A stretch of 21,914 nucleotides of DNA, from positions 1 to 21,914 of the forward strand of contig JAMQCK010000474.1 of the NCBI GenBank assembly GCA_024196135.1, read 5' to 3'. The first letter of the stretch is position 1. Each line of letters opens with the position of its first letter. Positions 1 to 12,400 of the stretch are shown here, piece by piece. Made by a program: the position numbers and the translations under genes. The notes below the pieces were generated by a model. The model was given only the letters and a program-made list of their open reading frames with translations, was not told where the DNA came from and made no database searches. Source of the stretch: Pleurotus ostreatus/Saccharomyces cerevisiae fusant. Lineage: Eukaryota > Opisthokonta.

Positions 1-1509
1 GGAGGTTGCGGAGAGCAGGAGCGTCGGCGGTGATGATCGAATACAACCCAGCGGTTGGATGGCAGCAGCAAGGGGGAAAAGGCAAGCAGCAGACCCGGTA
101 CAAAGCCCCGGGCAAGGGCCTCAGAGGCCCCCTCAGCCGGGCAGGTGGCGGGGGGCTGGCGCGCCCAGCGGCAACGCCGAACACAGACACGGACCGAAGG
201 CGACAACGCACGGACTAAAGAGTGTATAGTGTGACTACTCGGTATATAAAGCGTGAGCGCGTGACGTGACCGAGTGACTGCTAGAGTCGAGCTGTACATA
301 ATACCTACAACTCGTGACAGACCCGCGCTCCTTTGCTTACCTACTTGCACCTACACGGACCCATGAGCACCTACAGCACATGTCCACCTCGCCTCTGCCT
401 TGAGGCTGCCAGTACTTATACCAGACTTAGATACACATATACTCTTAGATCTGGTATTCTAGTTGACATGGCCCCTTGACTCCATTTGATTCCTCTTTTC
501 TTTGTCTATTCTCTTGTCTCGACTTCATCTCTCGCTCTTCGGTCTGTCCGCGTAGTCCTCGGTCCTCACCTCGTGATCTCCGCGTCCCGGCCGTTGGCGC
601 CTCTGGCACTCGTAGGCCGTGCCTAACAGGTGTCCCCCTCGACTTTGCAGTGACTCCTCGTCTCTCATCTGTTACAACATCATGACACCCTTTCTTTTCA
701 TTGATGGTTCTATTCCCTGGTGAGAGCTATCTCAAATGTGTCGTAGTCAGCGGGAAACGCGCTCGGCCGCGAAATGCTCGCGCTGCGTCGCGCCGCGCGG
801 GGAGTTCGGATGCATCGGACCGTTTATTTGTATATGTATTCGTCCAGCCGGCCAAGGCAGGTGAGGGTGGAATTGGGAGAAGTTCTTTGTTGACAGGTCC
901 TTTACGTAGCGTTGTTCTAAGTCCGTCGCTCTCTCCTTTCCCTCTCCCCCTCAGGATTAGCACCCTCGCCTGCCTGGCCGGTTGGGTAGGAGCCTGATAA
1001 AATTTGACCCCGAGGGTCGCGCACGAATGGGTCAAGCTGAGCTTCCCTCTACATACCTGTCTCTCCGCCTTCACCTTGTATACACGTACGTCCACTGTTA
1101 TCTAGCGATCAAGAAGCCATCCTGGGAGCCGATTCCAGCTCGCGTTACGATTAGTGCATTGGCGGGCACGCGTCATCAATAATCGCACTACATGCAAGTC
1201 GACTTGTGGCGGCAACTCCGGAGCGGCGACACTTGTTCTTGCTTTTTCCAACCCTCGTTGCCCAGAGTCCAATCACTCGAATTCGCTTTTCGGACTCCGC
1301 TGGACCATCAGTCGCCGAAAGGGGGAAACCTTGTCACGGCGCCGATTTGGTCATTGTTCATCTTCCATCGCGACTCGGAACCGACTTGCTCTTACAGGGA
1401 GGTGAAGGTCTCTGATTCCAGAATAATGGACCTCTTGCATGCTTCGTCCACGCTCAGGCCCGCGAAGTAGCCAGCGCAGACCAACGGAGCGCTGCCTAGC
1501 CTTTCGAGA
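1..1509. other. No supported gene
   Basis: This stretch has only short overlapping open frames on both strands, without recognisable domains or a convincing chain of splice sites. A TATA-like box lies near 242. The shortness of the frames and lack of a dominant frame suggest non-coding or decayed sequence. I see no tRNA, rRNA or terminal repeats. Confidence 0.5.
241..250 (+). promoter_or_regulatory. Orphan TATA-like box
   Basis: The sequence TATATAAA occurs here, followed by a TGACGTGA-like motif at about 261-268. A good TATA match would place a start site near 275, but the only downstream ATG frame nearby (about 363) gives a peptide of roughly 39 codons with no recognisable features. It may be chance or serve an unrecognised transcript. 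Confidence 0.2.
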
Positions 1510-1996
1510 ATGCTGACGCAAGACCATGGACTCACGCCTCAATACCCATCTAATTCAGTGGAGACGACACATAAAGGTCGGCCCTGCAGCTCAATCTTGG
1601 TCCCCACAGTCCTCGAGTGCACCTCGCCTCCGCCCTTCTCCCCTGTCGGAGCGCACCATTACAAATCTCACAAAATCAACTTGCTCGACGGTCACGCTGT
1701 ACGATGTCAGGCCAGGTCAGTCAAGACGCTGCTCCATCTTGATCAGCACTCATCGTCTCCTCCAATGCCCGACTTGCTTCCCGCCGATGAACCTCTTTGT
1801 GGCGACACGACTACTTTTTGCTGGCTCCCTTCGTCGCTCACGTAGCCCTTTGAGGAAGGGGTAGGTATTCTATTCATTTCGCCCACAGCTGCGCTGCGCT
1901 CTCCCTCGCAGGAAACCCCGCACGATGTGCCGCTATTTCCGTCATCCCTGGCAGTAGTCGCTCCTCAAATTTGTGACTGACAAAAGACCTTCACAG

Positions 1997-2497
1997 GATC
2001 GAGTTACCGTTCATAACCTCCTTGGGTATGAGCAAGGAGAGGTGCTGGAGGTGCTCGAAGGGCCCGCAGTAAGTTCCGCTTTCTCGCCTTCTTGCATTGT
2101 GCCCCCTTCTTGCGCCGTGTGCCTTTCCTCGCGTCGTGTTCTCTTCTCGCGTTGTAAGCTGACCTCGCGCACACGACGGTAGACCGAAGACGGTGTCACG
2201 TACTATAGAGTCCGCCCTGCGTACTGGCCCGATTGGCCGAAGTGGATCGACGCGCGCCATCTGTCTTTCCATTCACGGGTGGTGAAGCGTGTCATGATTG
2301 TCCCTGTAGCGCCGGCGCGCGGTGGTCCTGCAGCCGGACGCGGTCATCCTGCAATCAGACGCGGTCATCCTGCAATCAGACGCGGGCATTCTGCAGCTGG
2401 ACGCGGATATTCTTCAGCTGGACGCGGTTATCCGGCAGCCGAAAGCGGTAATTTGGCAGATGGACGCGGTGCCCCGTACGGGTATCATCGTGGATGA
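1997..2497 (+). CDS. Possible two-exon fragment of an unknown gene with RGHP-type repeat tail
   Basis: Two segments look like exons: about 1997-2068 and 2183-2497, separated by a 114-bp candidate intron (2069-2182) with donor GTAAGT, a GCTGAC branch-point motif about 20 nt before the acceptor, and an in-frame TAG ending exactly at the acceptor. In the preferred frame the second exon is open for 104 codons to TGA at 2495-2497. It encodes an aromatic-rich segment (YYRVRPAYWPDWPKW) followed by degenerate heptads such as RGHPAIR encoded by the 21-bp minisatellite. A competing frame across the same splice sites gives a shorter peptide containing CWRC and stopping near 2284; it could follow an exon starting at ATG 1510 with donor at 1716. 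I do not recognise the family, no start codon is secure, and it may be a decayed gene. Confidence 0.25.
2309..2476. repeat. 21-bp minisatellite, about 8 copies
   Basis: Eight head-to-tail 21-bp units can be aligned, from 2309 to 2476 (2330-2350, 2351-2371 and so on). The shared core is GACGCGGTCATCCTGCA with substitutions and no length changes. The first and last two copies are the most diverged. Because the unit is a multiple of three, frames through it stay open on both strands. In one + frame it reads as glycine/arginine/histidine heptads, see the candidate gene that overlaps it. Confidence 0.9.
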
Positions 2498-3386
2498 CCG
2501 CTTTCACTTGTTCTTGTCGATCACCGCTCTCACTTACTGGTGCGTCGTCGATGCCGAGAATTTGTGCTCGGGTACTCATTTCTGCTCTTAGTACGCCTGA
2601 GCTGCGGGACTTGCTGGATAAGTTCTCGAAATCGCGCATATGTCTACATACCGCTCGACCAGACTGCGACGCAGCGCTCGGTCAGACTTCCATGTTGCGT
2701 TGGCCAGCACAAAGCGTTCCCCTTACTTGTATGCATGTAGATAGTGCTGTACTGTGCGTTTCCCACTATCGATACTATTCTGAGCCTGTCGCCTCGATGA
2801 TAGCACGATCGTGAATCTTTCTAAGAATTACATCAAAGCGCGAAGGAATTCCTCCAGACTGCGGCGGTATCCGCATTACGAGTCACAATCCGCCGGTAGC
2901 CAAACCGACGGCCCACATGGAAACCCAACAATCGCCTGCCCTGCCCTAGCTTCTAACGATGGCGCGTACCCGACGCGGACGCCACCCTCAGTCAAGTATG
3001 TAAACGCCGCGCCCGCCTCCTCGGGATGTTGTCCGGGGCATTGCCATTTCGACTGCGAGCTGATAGTCGATTATTCTTCTTCGATTTAGGTCGAAAAAGC
3101 TGAAGGTAGCGTAAGGCATCTGCTCGGTTCTAACTGAAGCTTAGGGTGGTTCACTCTAAAGCCAATGCCAACCCTGGGTACTGATCTCTTGAATTGGAAC
3201 CTGGGGGCAGGAAGCTCGCACACTGACGGACAAAGACTTCCATTTGGGGATAACCGTGATTAGTCAGCTCGTCTTGTTCGTGGCCGTCTCGCGCCGTCAT
3301 CATCGCGCGCGTCGTCGACGCGCTTAGCACCTTCATCACGCTCGACATCAACACGCTGAAGTCGTAACGACGACAGGATCTCTACG
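2498..3386. other. Upstream region of UBR1, no gene seen
   Basis: Short frames only. A CCAAT-type motif (GCCAATG) lies at about 3160-3166, roughly 220 bp before the UBR1 start, and there is no clear TATA box. The final 300 bp presumably carry the UBR1 core promoter and 5' leader. This is inferred from position and not from a recognised element. Confidence 0.4.
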
Positions 3387-6300
3387 ATGTCCGGGCTTTC
3401 GTTCTCGTTCTCCAAGTTCCTTCCCACAGGCGCCTCGCGCGAGCGCATGCCCTCCGATCCGCTCTCGCATCTCAGATTCGTCCTGGAGACGATGCCAGGG
3501 TCGAGGAAGTACGTCTTTACGCCGGCGACGCGTGCAGAGATTCTCTCAGAACTATACGAGGCGTTCTGGGGCCAATATTCGCATCTGTTCCTGCCCGACA
3601 CCAACGCGAGCTTGCCGCTGCACGCGACGCTGAGCGAAGTTCAGGTCGCTCAAGACTTCTGTGGCGCGGCGCAGCCGGACCCGGTGATACCAGGGAGACC
3701 GTGCGGGCGGATATTCAGGAAGGGGGAGACATGTTACCGCTGCAAGTGCGTATGCTTACTGTGCGAACTTGCGCCTATGGCTGATATTCGCACAGAGACT
3801 GCGCGACGGACGACTCGGTCGTGATGTGCCTGCGGTGCTTTCGGGCGACAGACCACAGCAATCACAACGTCAGCTTCTTCATCGCGCAACAGCCCGGCGG
3901 GTGCTGCGACTGCGGGGACGACGAAGCATGGCGCGAGTCCATCGGCTGCCCCTTCCACCCTCCCGCGGACGGCCCGTCACAAGACATGAGACCCACTCCG
4001 CCCGCTGAGGACTACCTTGCCGTCAAGGACTACCCCTTCCGCATCGACGTGCCGCAGGAGCTACAGCAGACCATGCGGCGAACAGTCGGCTATGCGCTCG
4101 ACTTCATCATCGACACGCTGGACTACTCGCCCGAGGAGCCCTCCGTGCCCGCCAACGAAGCCGAGCTCTGCGTGCAGCCGTCAGCAGACCCCATGACGAA
4201 GGATGTGTTCTCGATCGTCCTCTGGAACGACGACAAGCACTCGTATGACGAGGTCGCGAAGGTCTTGCGCGATCTGCTAGGGCGGAGCCGCGACGAGGCG
4301 TCGGAGATCCTCCGAAATATGGAGGACAACGGGCGCGAGGTCATAGAGATGAACTCGAACGCGACGCGCATGCTCGAGATCGCGCAGACCATCACCCAGA
4401 TCGACCTTGGCGTCACCATCCGGCGCGCGTACGATACCTTCCGCGAGCAGGTCGTCGGCGTCATCATCGAATGGTTGCTCGACCTGACTCGATGTCGAAT
4501 GGGCCAAGATGCCCTCATCCTCCGCGAGATAGTCGCGGCGGAGCTCATGTCTGCGCAGCGGAAGGAGAACATCTCATTCGCATCATCTACCAGCAATCGA
4601 CTTTCATTGAAAGATATACCCAATCCTAAACGCCTGGACATGCTCTTCCTATACCATACTCGCCTTTGGAAGAAGCCGAGGTTGAGCTTGAAGGAGATAT
4701 ACGCATCGGTAGTGTCCATTAGCAAGGAGCATAAGCTGGCAGTAGGTACGCACTCAAAGTTGCACTTCATGCTTTGGCTCACATTCCCGAAGCTGGGCAC
4801 TTTGCCAACGTGTATCACCGCATCATCGACGCGTACTTGCTGGTCGACCGCGAAGCGGAGACCTCCATCAAGTACTTCGCCCTCCAACTCTTCACTACCC
4901 CTACCGTCGCCAGCCATCTCGCCCGCCAGCATAAGATCGTCACCCGCATCCTCGCCATCATCACTTCTTTCTTCACCAACCAGATCGTCGACAAGCGCAT
5001 CGTCTACCCACCCGCGGCGGGCGCCACCATCGACGTCGACAGCTTCCCCTTCAAGTCAAAGCGCTTTATGCCCGTGTTCAGCGACCTGCGCTACCTCTGC
5101 CACTGCGAGCCCGTGCAGCAGCAGATCGCGCGCAACCGCGAGTACCTCGCGCAGTTCGCGAAGACGTGCCAGCTATTCATGTGCGTCAACCCGAACAAGC
5201 GCGCGGCGACGAACCATGTGGAGTACGAGACGGATGCGTGGATCAGCGTGTTCAACGTTACCCTGTCGCTCTCGCGGGTGATCAAGGTGTACGGGGAGGC
5301 GTTCTCGCACGGCGGTGTGGCGGAACTCATTGCGGCGATCTCAACGATCATACACCACATCCTGATGGTGTGCACGCTGTCGGAAAAGCGGCTGGACAGG
5401 ACGAAGTTCCACCCTATCGCGTTCCACGAAGTCGTCTTCGGCGGCAACTCGTACAATGTCATCGACTTCAACGTGCTGGAGGGGTGGATCAGCTTCCATC
5501 ATTCGTTGCATTGGCTGCTAGCGGAGCTTTTTAAGCACGTCGACTTGCTGTCGGAGCAGTCGCTGAAGGCGGTTGGGTTGACGAGCGTGCGCGAAGTCGT
5601 CTTACGATACGCGAGCGAGCAGGCGATTCTCACCGTTATTGACTTCCCGCTGCGAGGTCCGTCTCACTTTCGTCTTGCTTGTACGCTCATATCTAACCAA
5701 CTTGGTAGTGCTCGCCATGATTGCCCAGATCCGGACCGGTCTCTGGGTTCGCAATGGCTTTGCCATCCGTGGCCAACTCTTGCACTACCGCGACTTCATG
5801 CTGCGCGAACTCTGCTACGACCAGGACCTATTCATACTCCAGACCGCGTTCATCATCCTCGACCCCGAGACCGTGCTTGTCACGATGCTCGACCGCTTCG
5901 GGCTCACCAGCTACTTCTCGGGAGTCGTCACGCACCCGGTCTACGACGGTGGCCAGCTAGGCGGCATGGTCGAAGAGCTGCTATACGTGCTCATAACCGT
6001 GTTAAGCGAGAACGCGAACGCCTCACGCCTGCCCATACAGGCCGCCGTCCGCCGAGAGATCGTACACGCGCTCGCCATGGGCCCCGCGTCATTCACTGAT
6101 CTCGTGAAGCGTGTGGCGGAGCGGTTGGTCGACGATACTTGCTTCGAGGGCGTGCTGCACGAGGTGGCAAATTTCAAAGCGCCGGAGGCAACGACGGATA
6201 TCGGTGTGTACGAGCTCCGCGACGAATGCTTCGACGAGGTCAACCCCTTCTTCTACAACTACACGCGGAACAAGCGCGAAGAGGTCGACCAGATCCTGCG

Positions 6301-9079
6301 TGCGCGGCTAAAGAAGAAGACGGGGCAGACGGACCCCGTCATCACGCCCAAGCCATGGGGCGTCGGATTCGGGCCCTTCGCGAACTTGCCGGCGACGTTC
6401 GAGTCGGACGTACTGTTGCAGATCGTGTTCTATGCGGTGTCCAATGTTCTCGTGTTGACCGAGACTGCTGGTGCGACGCCGCCGTCGGCGGAGGCGATCT
6501 TAGACCAGGTCCTGCATATGATGATGCTCGCCATCGTCGAGCGCCCGTCGGTTTTCGCGGAGAAAGCGGTATCGAAGACGTTCGAGGAGAAGAACCTGCT
6601 TGATGTCCTTTGCGCGCGGGAGCGGAATGATCTGTACAAGACGTACCGGCCGCGCATCGACTGGATCCTGTCGCGGATAGAGGAGCACGGCATGTCCGGC
6701 GAGGTTGCGATGCGACGGCAGGCGCACATGGGGACGAAGCCGGCGGAGGACCCGGAGGAGGTGAAGAAGCGCGCGGCGAAGGCGCGACAGGAGGCGATCA
6801 TGAAGCAGATGAAGGCGCAGCAGGCGAGCTTCGCGGTCAACTTCAACGATCTGGACGATGATGAGGATGAGGACATGGAGGATGCGACGCAGGAGACAAC
6901 GTCGTATGGGACATGCATCGTCTGCCAGGAGGACCTCAACGCCAACAAGCCCTTTGGCGCGTTGGGTCTTGTCCAGCCCAGTCGGTTCATGCGACGACAT
7001 CCAGATGCGAACCCAGCCTACCTCAACGAGGTGCTGCAAACTCCACCATCGTTGGATCGTCCAATCCAGACGAAGCCACCTAGATTCCCGCCAGAAGAAG
7101 CCTTCTCGCGAACACCTCCCCCCTTACCATCGCCAAATTTGGACGCCTTCCAACCCAGCTTCACCCGCTTCGGTCTCCACTCCTCCGTCTGCAGCCACAT
7201 GATGCACCTCGAGTGCTTCCAGGTGTACAGCGTCTCCATCCGCCAGCGACATCGCGCACAAACCACTCGCAACCACCCCGAGAGCATCCCGCGAAAAGAG
7301 TATATCTGCCCACTTTGCAAGAGTCTCGGAAACGCCATCCTCCCCGTCATCGACGCGCAACCCACACCTATCAGCCCCCTTCCCTTCCCCGATTGGATCC
7401 GCTCCGCCAGTATCAGCATCCTCAAGTCGAAGCCGGATCCACAACTTGAGTCCCTTCAATTCCGCAACGGGACCGGCGAGTTCGTCTTTTGGGCGGCGCA
7501 GGACCCCGCATACAGCACGGCCATCCGCGCGGCGGACAAACCTGATGCGGCGGAGACGCACAAGATGCTCGACACCGTGATGCACATCTGCAAGTCTGTC
7601 TCGGCGCAGACGCGGCACCTGCGCGACCGCCCGGAGCCGGACGCAGGGGAACGGGGCGCGGGGATCTACCTTCCTGAGGAGCTGCTGGGGTATACGATCG
7701 CGTCGATGGAGATCGCGCAGCGCGGGCAGCAAGGCACACATGCGGTGGTCGCGGACTGCTTGTCGGAGCCGCAGGCACGGATGATTCGCGGGTTGCTCAC
7801 TTGCTTGCAGAAGCTTGCTGCCCTGCATTTGAAGGGAAGACCAGATGAAGGGCGCGAAGCCGTGCAGCACGCAATTATCAAGCGCTTGTTGCCAGAATGG
7901 AGTCGAACATCTCTAACCTCCTTCTCCTATCCGCTTCTGTTACGCGACCCCTTCACAGTGCTCGTCGAGACCGCCGCCATCGCGCCCGAGATGCTGCAAT
8001 ACGTCCTCGTCCTCACCTACTACGCCTGCCTCGCGCGCACCGTCATCGGCCTCGTCTACGTGCTCAACAAGACGCGAAGCGTGGCGACGATGCAGCTCAC
8101 GCGGCGCGCGCACGAGGGCATCTTCGGCGACGTGCGCATGTTCTTCATGTCTGTCGTGCGCCACTCGCCCGTCTTCGAGCACACGGCCACGCTCGTGTTC
8201 GAGACGTTCGGCGAGGCGCGCATCGAGCGGCTGCTGTACGCGTTCACGCTCCCCTTCCTCCGCCGCGCGGCCATCCTGTGCCGCGCGGCGCTGCCGAGGC
8301 AGTTTGTGGTGCCCGAGGGTGCGGGGATGAGTACCGAGTGCGAGTACGCGCGGTTGCTGAGCTTGCTCGGTATCCCACCTCTGGCGGATCTCCCCCGACA
8401 GGACACGCTCCAGAACGCGCTCTCGGGCTGGTGCGCGCACTACGGGCACTCGCACGCGGCCGCGCAGCTCAACTGCGGGGTGGTGCTCGACTACCCGGTC
8501 GTGTACCAGCTCGCGCGGCTGCCGGCCATGCTCGACACGCTCTTCATCGACCAGGAGCGGACGATGCGGTGCGCGAGTTGTAAGATGGTGCCCGCGGATG
8601 CGGCGCTGTGTCTGTTGTGTGGGACGGCGTGCTGTTTGCAGAGCGACTGCTGTAAGGACACGGAGGGCGGTGGGGAGCATGGGGAATGCAACATGCATAT
8701 GAGGGAGTGAGTGACAGTATTGAATTCAGTGGTACGTGTGCTGATGGGCTCGATGTTCAGATGTGGGGGCGCGATTGGCGTATTCTTCCTCGTCAAGCGG
8801 TGTGCGGTGCTCTACCTATACGCCAACAATGGCGCTTTTACGCCCTCGCCGTATCTTGATGCGCACGGCGAGATGGACTCGTCGATGAGGTGAGTCCTCG
8901 TTCTTCGGGGCAGGAAAGGGGATTGTTGACTATTTCTGTTCAGACGCGGTCGTCGCCAATACCTCCACCACGCGCGGTGGGAGGACATTCGCAAGATCTG
9001 GCTGAACCATGGCATACCAACGCTCATCGCGCGCAAGCTGGAGAGCACGGTGGACTCCGGGGGTTGGGAGACGCTGTAA
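3387..9079 (+). CDS. UBR1: UBR1-type N-recognin, E3 ubiquitin-protein ligase
   Basis: This RING E3 recognises proteins by destabilising N-terminal residues (Arg/N-degron pathway) and, with an E2 of the Rad6 type, marks them for the proteasome. Six exons: 3387-3745, 3796-4745, 4793-5656, 5709-8706, 8761-8889, 8944-9079; introns are 47-54 bp, GT-AG. The product is 1811 aa, in the family's range. Domains: UBR box, residues about 104-175, with Cys106, 116, 119, 122, 131, 134, His140/143, Cys156/157/159, Cys171, His174 (type 1, basic N-termini); ClpS-like domain about 252-325 with LWNDDKHS (type 2, bulky N-termini); conserved FPLRV...GLWVRNG near 718-745; basic helix about 1058-1102, then an acidic run; RING-H2 about 1127-1261, opening CIVC and closing CPLC; C-terminal UBR-family zinc domain from about 1678 (CASCK...CLLC) to the end. 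An in-frame TGA at 3357-3359 supports the chosen ATG. All key residues appear intact, and it converges on the next gene. Confidence 0.95.
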
Positions 9080-9426
9080 GATAGAGGCGCTGGGAGAGTG
9101 TACCAAGCGCTGAGAGGGGAAGCGCTGCGAGGGCATGAGGCGTACAGAAAGATGAAGCGATGTATGTATCCCGTTGTTTGTTTTCTCCATTCCAACGCAA
9201 TGTAATTTCTCTGCATCCATTCCAGCTTTTCCTTGTAGCCTAATCTGTTTGCTTCGAGCTATAGCATAGAATGATCTGTCCGTTCTTCGCCCCCCGAGTG
9301 CTCGTTTCCGGAACCGCAAGCATCACATAAGTTAGATGCAGATAAAAGATATGTAGGTGGGTGAAGGTCCTTCCTTGATCAGGGCCTCCCCGACGTGATG
9401 TTCTATGTCAGCGGAACAGCGTCGCG
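9080..9426. other. Convergent 3' intergenic region
   Basis: The 347 bp between the UBR1 stop (9079) and the hydrolase stop (9427, opposite strand) must hold both 3' UTRs and both polyadenylation regions. I see no gene and no strong terminator-like element; a loose AT-richer patch occurs near 9195-9215. Confidence 0.55.
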
Positions 9427-12400
9427 CTATGCCGCCGAAGCCGCAAGCATCTTCGCCCTCACGCGCGCCTGCGTAACGTCCGAATTTGGGAACAGCACCA
9501 CGTCGTCGTCGATCTCGCACACCGTGCCGTCGCCAGTGGGGAGCTGCGATGCAGAGTCAGCTTCAGGAAGGACGAGTACAAAGACCCTTGGGCATGCCCA
9601 AATCAGAGTTCATGCGCGCTTTCCGAATGCGCCGTGGGGCGAATATTCGAAATCTTTGATGATGAGAGGAAGAGTCACTCGCCTCGCCATTCTGGAAATA
9701 CCTGCTCACGACCCCGATCGTGCAGCTTGACTTTTCGGCGAGGGAAGCGTGCCCGAAGCCGTTCTGCCTCACGAGAACCGCGCTGTCGCCCAGGAGATCG
9801 GCCATGAGCTGCGCATTCTCGAAGGGGGTGACGGGGTCGGCCTGGGGAGGGGGGATTAGCGAGCATTCCAACCAGTCAGCAACTCGCCGATCGCATGTAG
9901 GAAAGTCTCGGCAGCATGGGGAGACGGATGGTAGAATGGCGGAACGGATGGTGGAATACGCCAAAGAGAGTATCGACACGCACCGTATTCCCAATAACCA
10001 ACACTCTACTCTTCAGCTTCCCATCCCATGGCCCTGTATACCTCTCCACCGCCCGCGCCGGCCACGCGAAGCACAGATTGCCCTGCGCACCCCACTGGGG
10101 GCCGAAGAGGGCGGAGACGTTGGAGGCGGCGTAGGTGATGGCGTCGAAGCCTCCGCGCATGGTCATGTTTCCCGCATCGACCCCATCGCCGCAGTAAATA
10201 GCCTCAAACTCGTAGGTGTGCGGCTCGGAGGGGGCGACTTGACGCTTGGTGTGGTGATCGTCGTCGGACTGAAAGAAAGACGCCAAGTCGGACTTGGGCA
10301 GGCGCCATGAGTGGCCATGGGTGGCGCGGTTCTCGGACAGACCACGCGCCGCAGTAGAGGTGTTGGTCGAGTTTGTCGAGCTGTTAGTCGAGTTTGTCGA
10401 GCTGTTCGTCGAGTTCGCCGCCAACCCTTCCAACTTCTCCTCATACGCTTCCAAATACGCCGCCAGACTCGCCCAATTCGTCGGTTCCGCGAGGGCCTCG
10501 AAGAGGTAGGTGCGCGCCTGCCCGGAGGTCATGGTGCTGCTGAGGTCGGCGCCGGAAGCCGCAAGGGTGTGCGCGAGCTGGGTGGTGCTGTCAGCTCACG
10601 AAGTCGGGGAGAAAGTGTCGCATCGAAGGACGGCACGAAGACGAATTCAGCACGAGCGAGTTGCTACAATGCGTAACTTGTGGCGCAAATTAGGTGCCTT
10701 GATTACAAGGTCAAGACTCACATCCAACATCCCCTGCACCCTCTGCTTAATATCCTCGCTCGTGTCCGTCCCATTCTTCGCCAACGAACAACTCCCTGGA
10801 CCCGCTAGCGCGCACGCGGTCGTGAAGCCGGCGAAGGCCTCGTCCGCGTCGACGACGTCGTTGGGGTAGTACTGGGTGGGATGTGAGCATCATCGCTGAG
10901 GAGAATGCAGCGCAGTCGTTGCAGAGAAGACAACACAGTACAAACTCACCTCCGTCGTTGGATTATTCGCATACAGGAGCGGGTCTGCAAACCGACGTGA
11001 GCAAAACGCCTCCTATTAGATCCGAGGAGGAGGGCAGGATTGCCCCCAGCATGGAAGGCGAAGATTCCCATGCTAACGAAGAGAAGAAACTCACTCATAC
11101 ACCCGTCGAGCACGACGTGCCCGACGCGGTCGGGGAACACTGGGAGGAGATGAGTTCACAGGTACCCTTGTGTGAAAACAAGGCTTACTATTCACAAACA
11201 CGAAACCTAGCATGCTCCCGTACGAGAAGCCCCAATAGTTGATTTCCTGGATGTCTGGATCCAGATAGTCGGCCAGCGCGGCCATGTCGCGCGCGGCGGC
11301 GGCGGTGCCGAGGTAGGGGAGGGTCGCACTGGACTCTGCGGCTGGGTAATTTCGTGTGTCAGGGAGTGTTGGAAAGGGCAAAGGGGCAGGGTATGTTGGA
11401 AAGCCGCAAGGGGCAGGAGATGTCGAAAGCGTTCGAAAGCGCAAGGATATGTCGGACAGCGCAAGGGGCATGAGATGTTGAAAAGCCGCAAGGGGCAGGA
11501 AATGTCGGAAAGCTGAACTAGCGGACGCACCAGCGCACTTCTGCCCCAACGTCCGGTACTTCGCCTCCATCTCGTCCACATGCGAATAAAACTGCTCAAC
11601 TTGATCCCCGTCCGTCAGATTGCCCTTTATGTCGAGACCCTGGGTTTCCAGAGTACCAGAGAAGAGCGCGGTCCACTCGTCGTCGCCTGGGTGGGTGGGG
11701 TTAGCCGCGTCTCCATCGAGAATGGAAAGGTGTCTTCGTTGAGAATAGAAAGGTATCTCCATCGAGAATGGAAAGACGTCTTCGTCGAGAATGCAAAGAC
11801 GTCCTCCTTGAGGAAGAAAAGACGAGGCAGCAACAGGGAGTCTCCGGTGCAAAGGAGAACCAAGAAAAGAAAAAAGAGTAGAAATAGAATGTACTCGAAG
11901 AGCAGAGATAGGAGCTACCCGTCGAGAGAGAAGGACCTACTCAAACACTCCGGCGCCCCCGGCTCCGTATGCCCCACGCCGCGCGGGTCCCACGAGACCA
12001 CGTCGTACCCACCGCCTACCATCGTACTGAGGTCGGGTCCATAGCCCAAAACGAACTCGACGCCGGAGCCGCCGGGGCCGCCTAGGGTGAGGGTGATCAG
12101 CTTTCTCCCCGTAGTAATCCGGCTCTTTCGTCCATATTGGTGCAGAGCCCGGTCGAGGGATTGGAGTTGCGGGATGGAGGGATTGAAGTTGCGAGAGGGA
12201 GGGATGGATGAGGCGCGAAGGACGGAAAGACGGTGATAAGAGGTAAAGCGTAGTCCGCATACCTGGGTTGACAAACACCGTCCCCTTCCGCTCGCCCTGC
12301 GCTGGGTAGCGCGCGACGGCGAGTTTCGCGGTGCCTGTGTTTGTTCAGTCAGTATCGTTGCTACATCCATCCCTCCATCCTCCGCTCTCTCCTTCGCGGT

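Noticed and set aside
1..3386. Degraded transposable element
   Set aside because: I looked for long terminal direct or inverted repeats and for reverse transcriptase, integrase or transposase motifs by eye and found none. A remote relic cannot be excluded without searches.
9585..9700. Alternative canonical GT-AG intron near the hydrolase C-terminus
   Set aside because: It keeps the frame but deletes the YFQNGE segment and inserts residues between VVSR and the conserved LPTGDGTVCE. The GC-AG version gives an uninterrupted family-like sequence and a better branch point.
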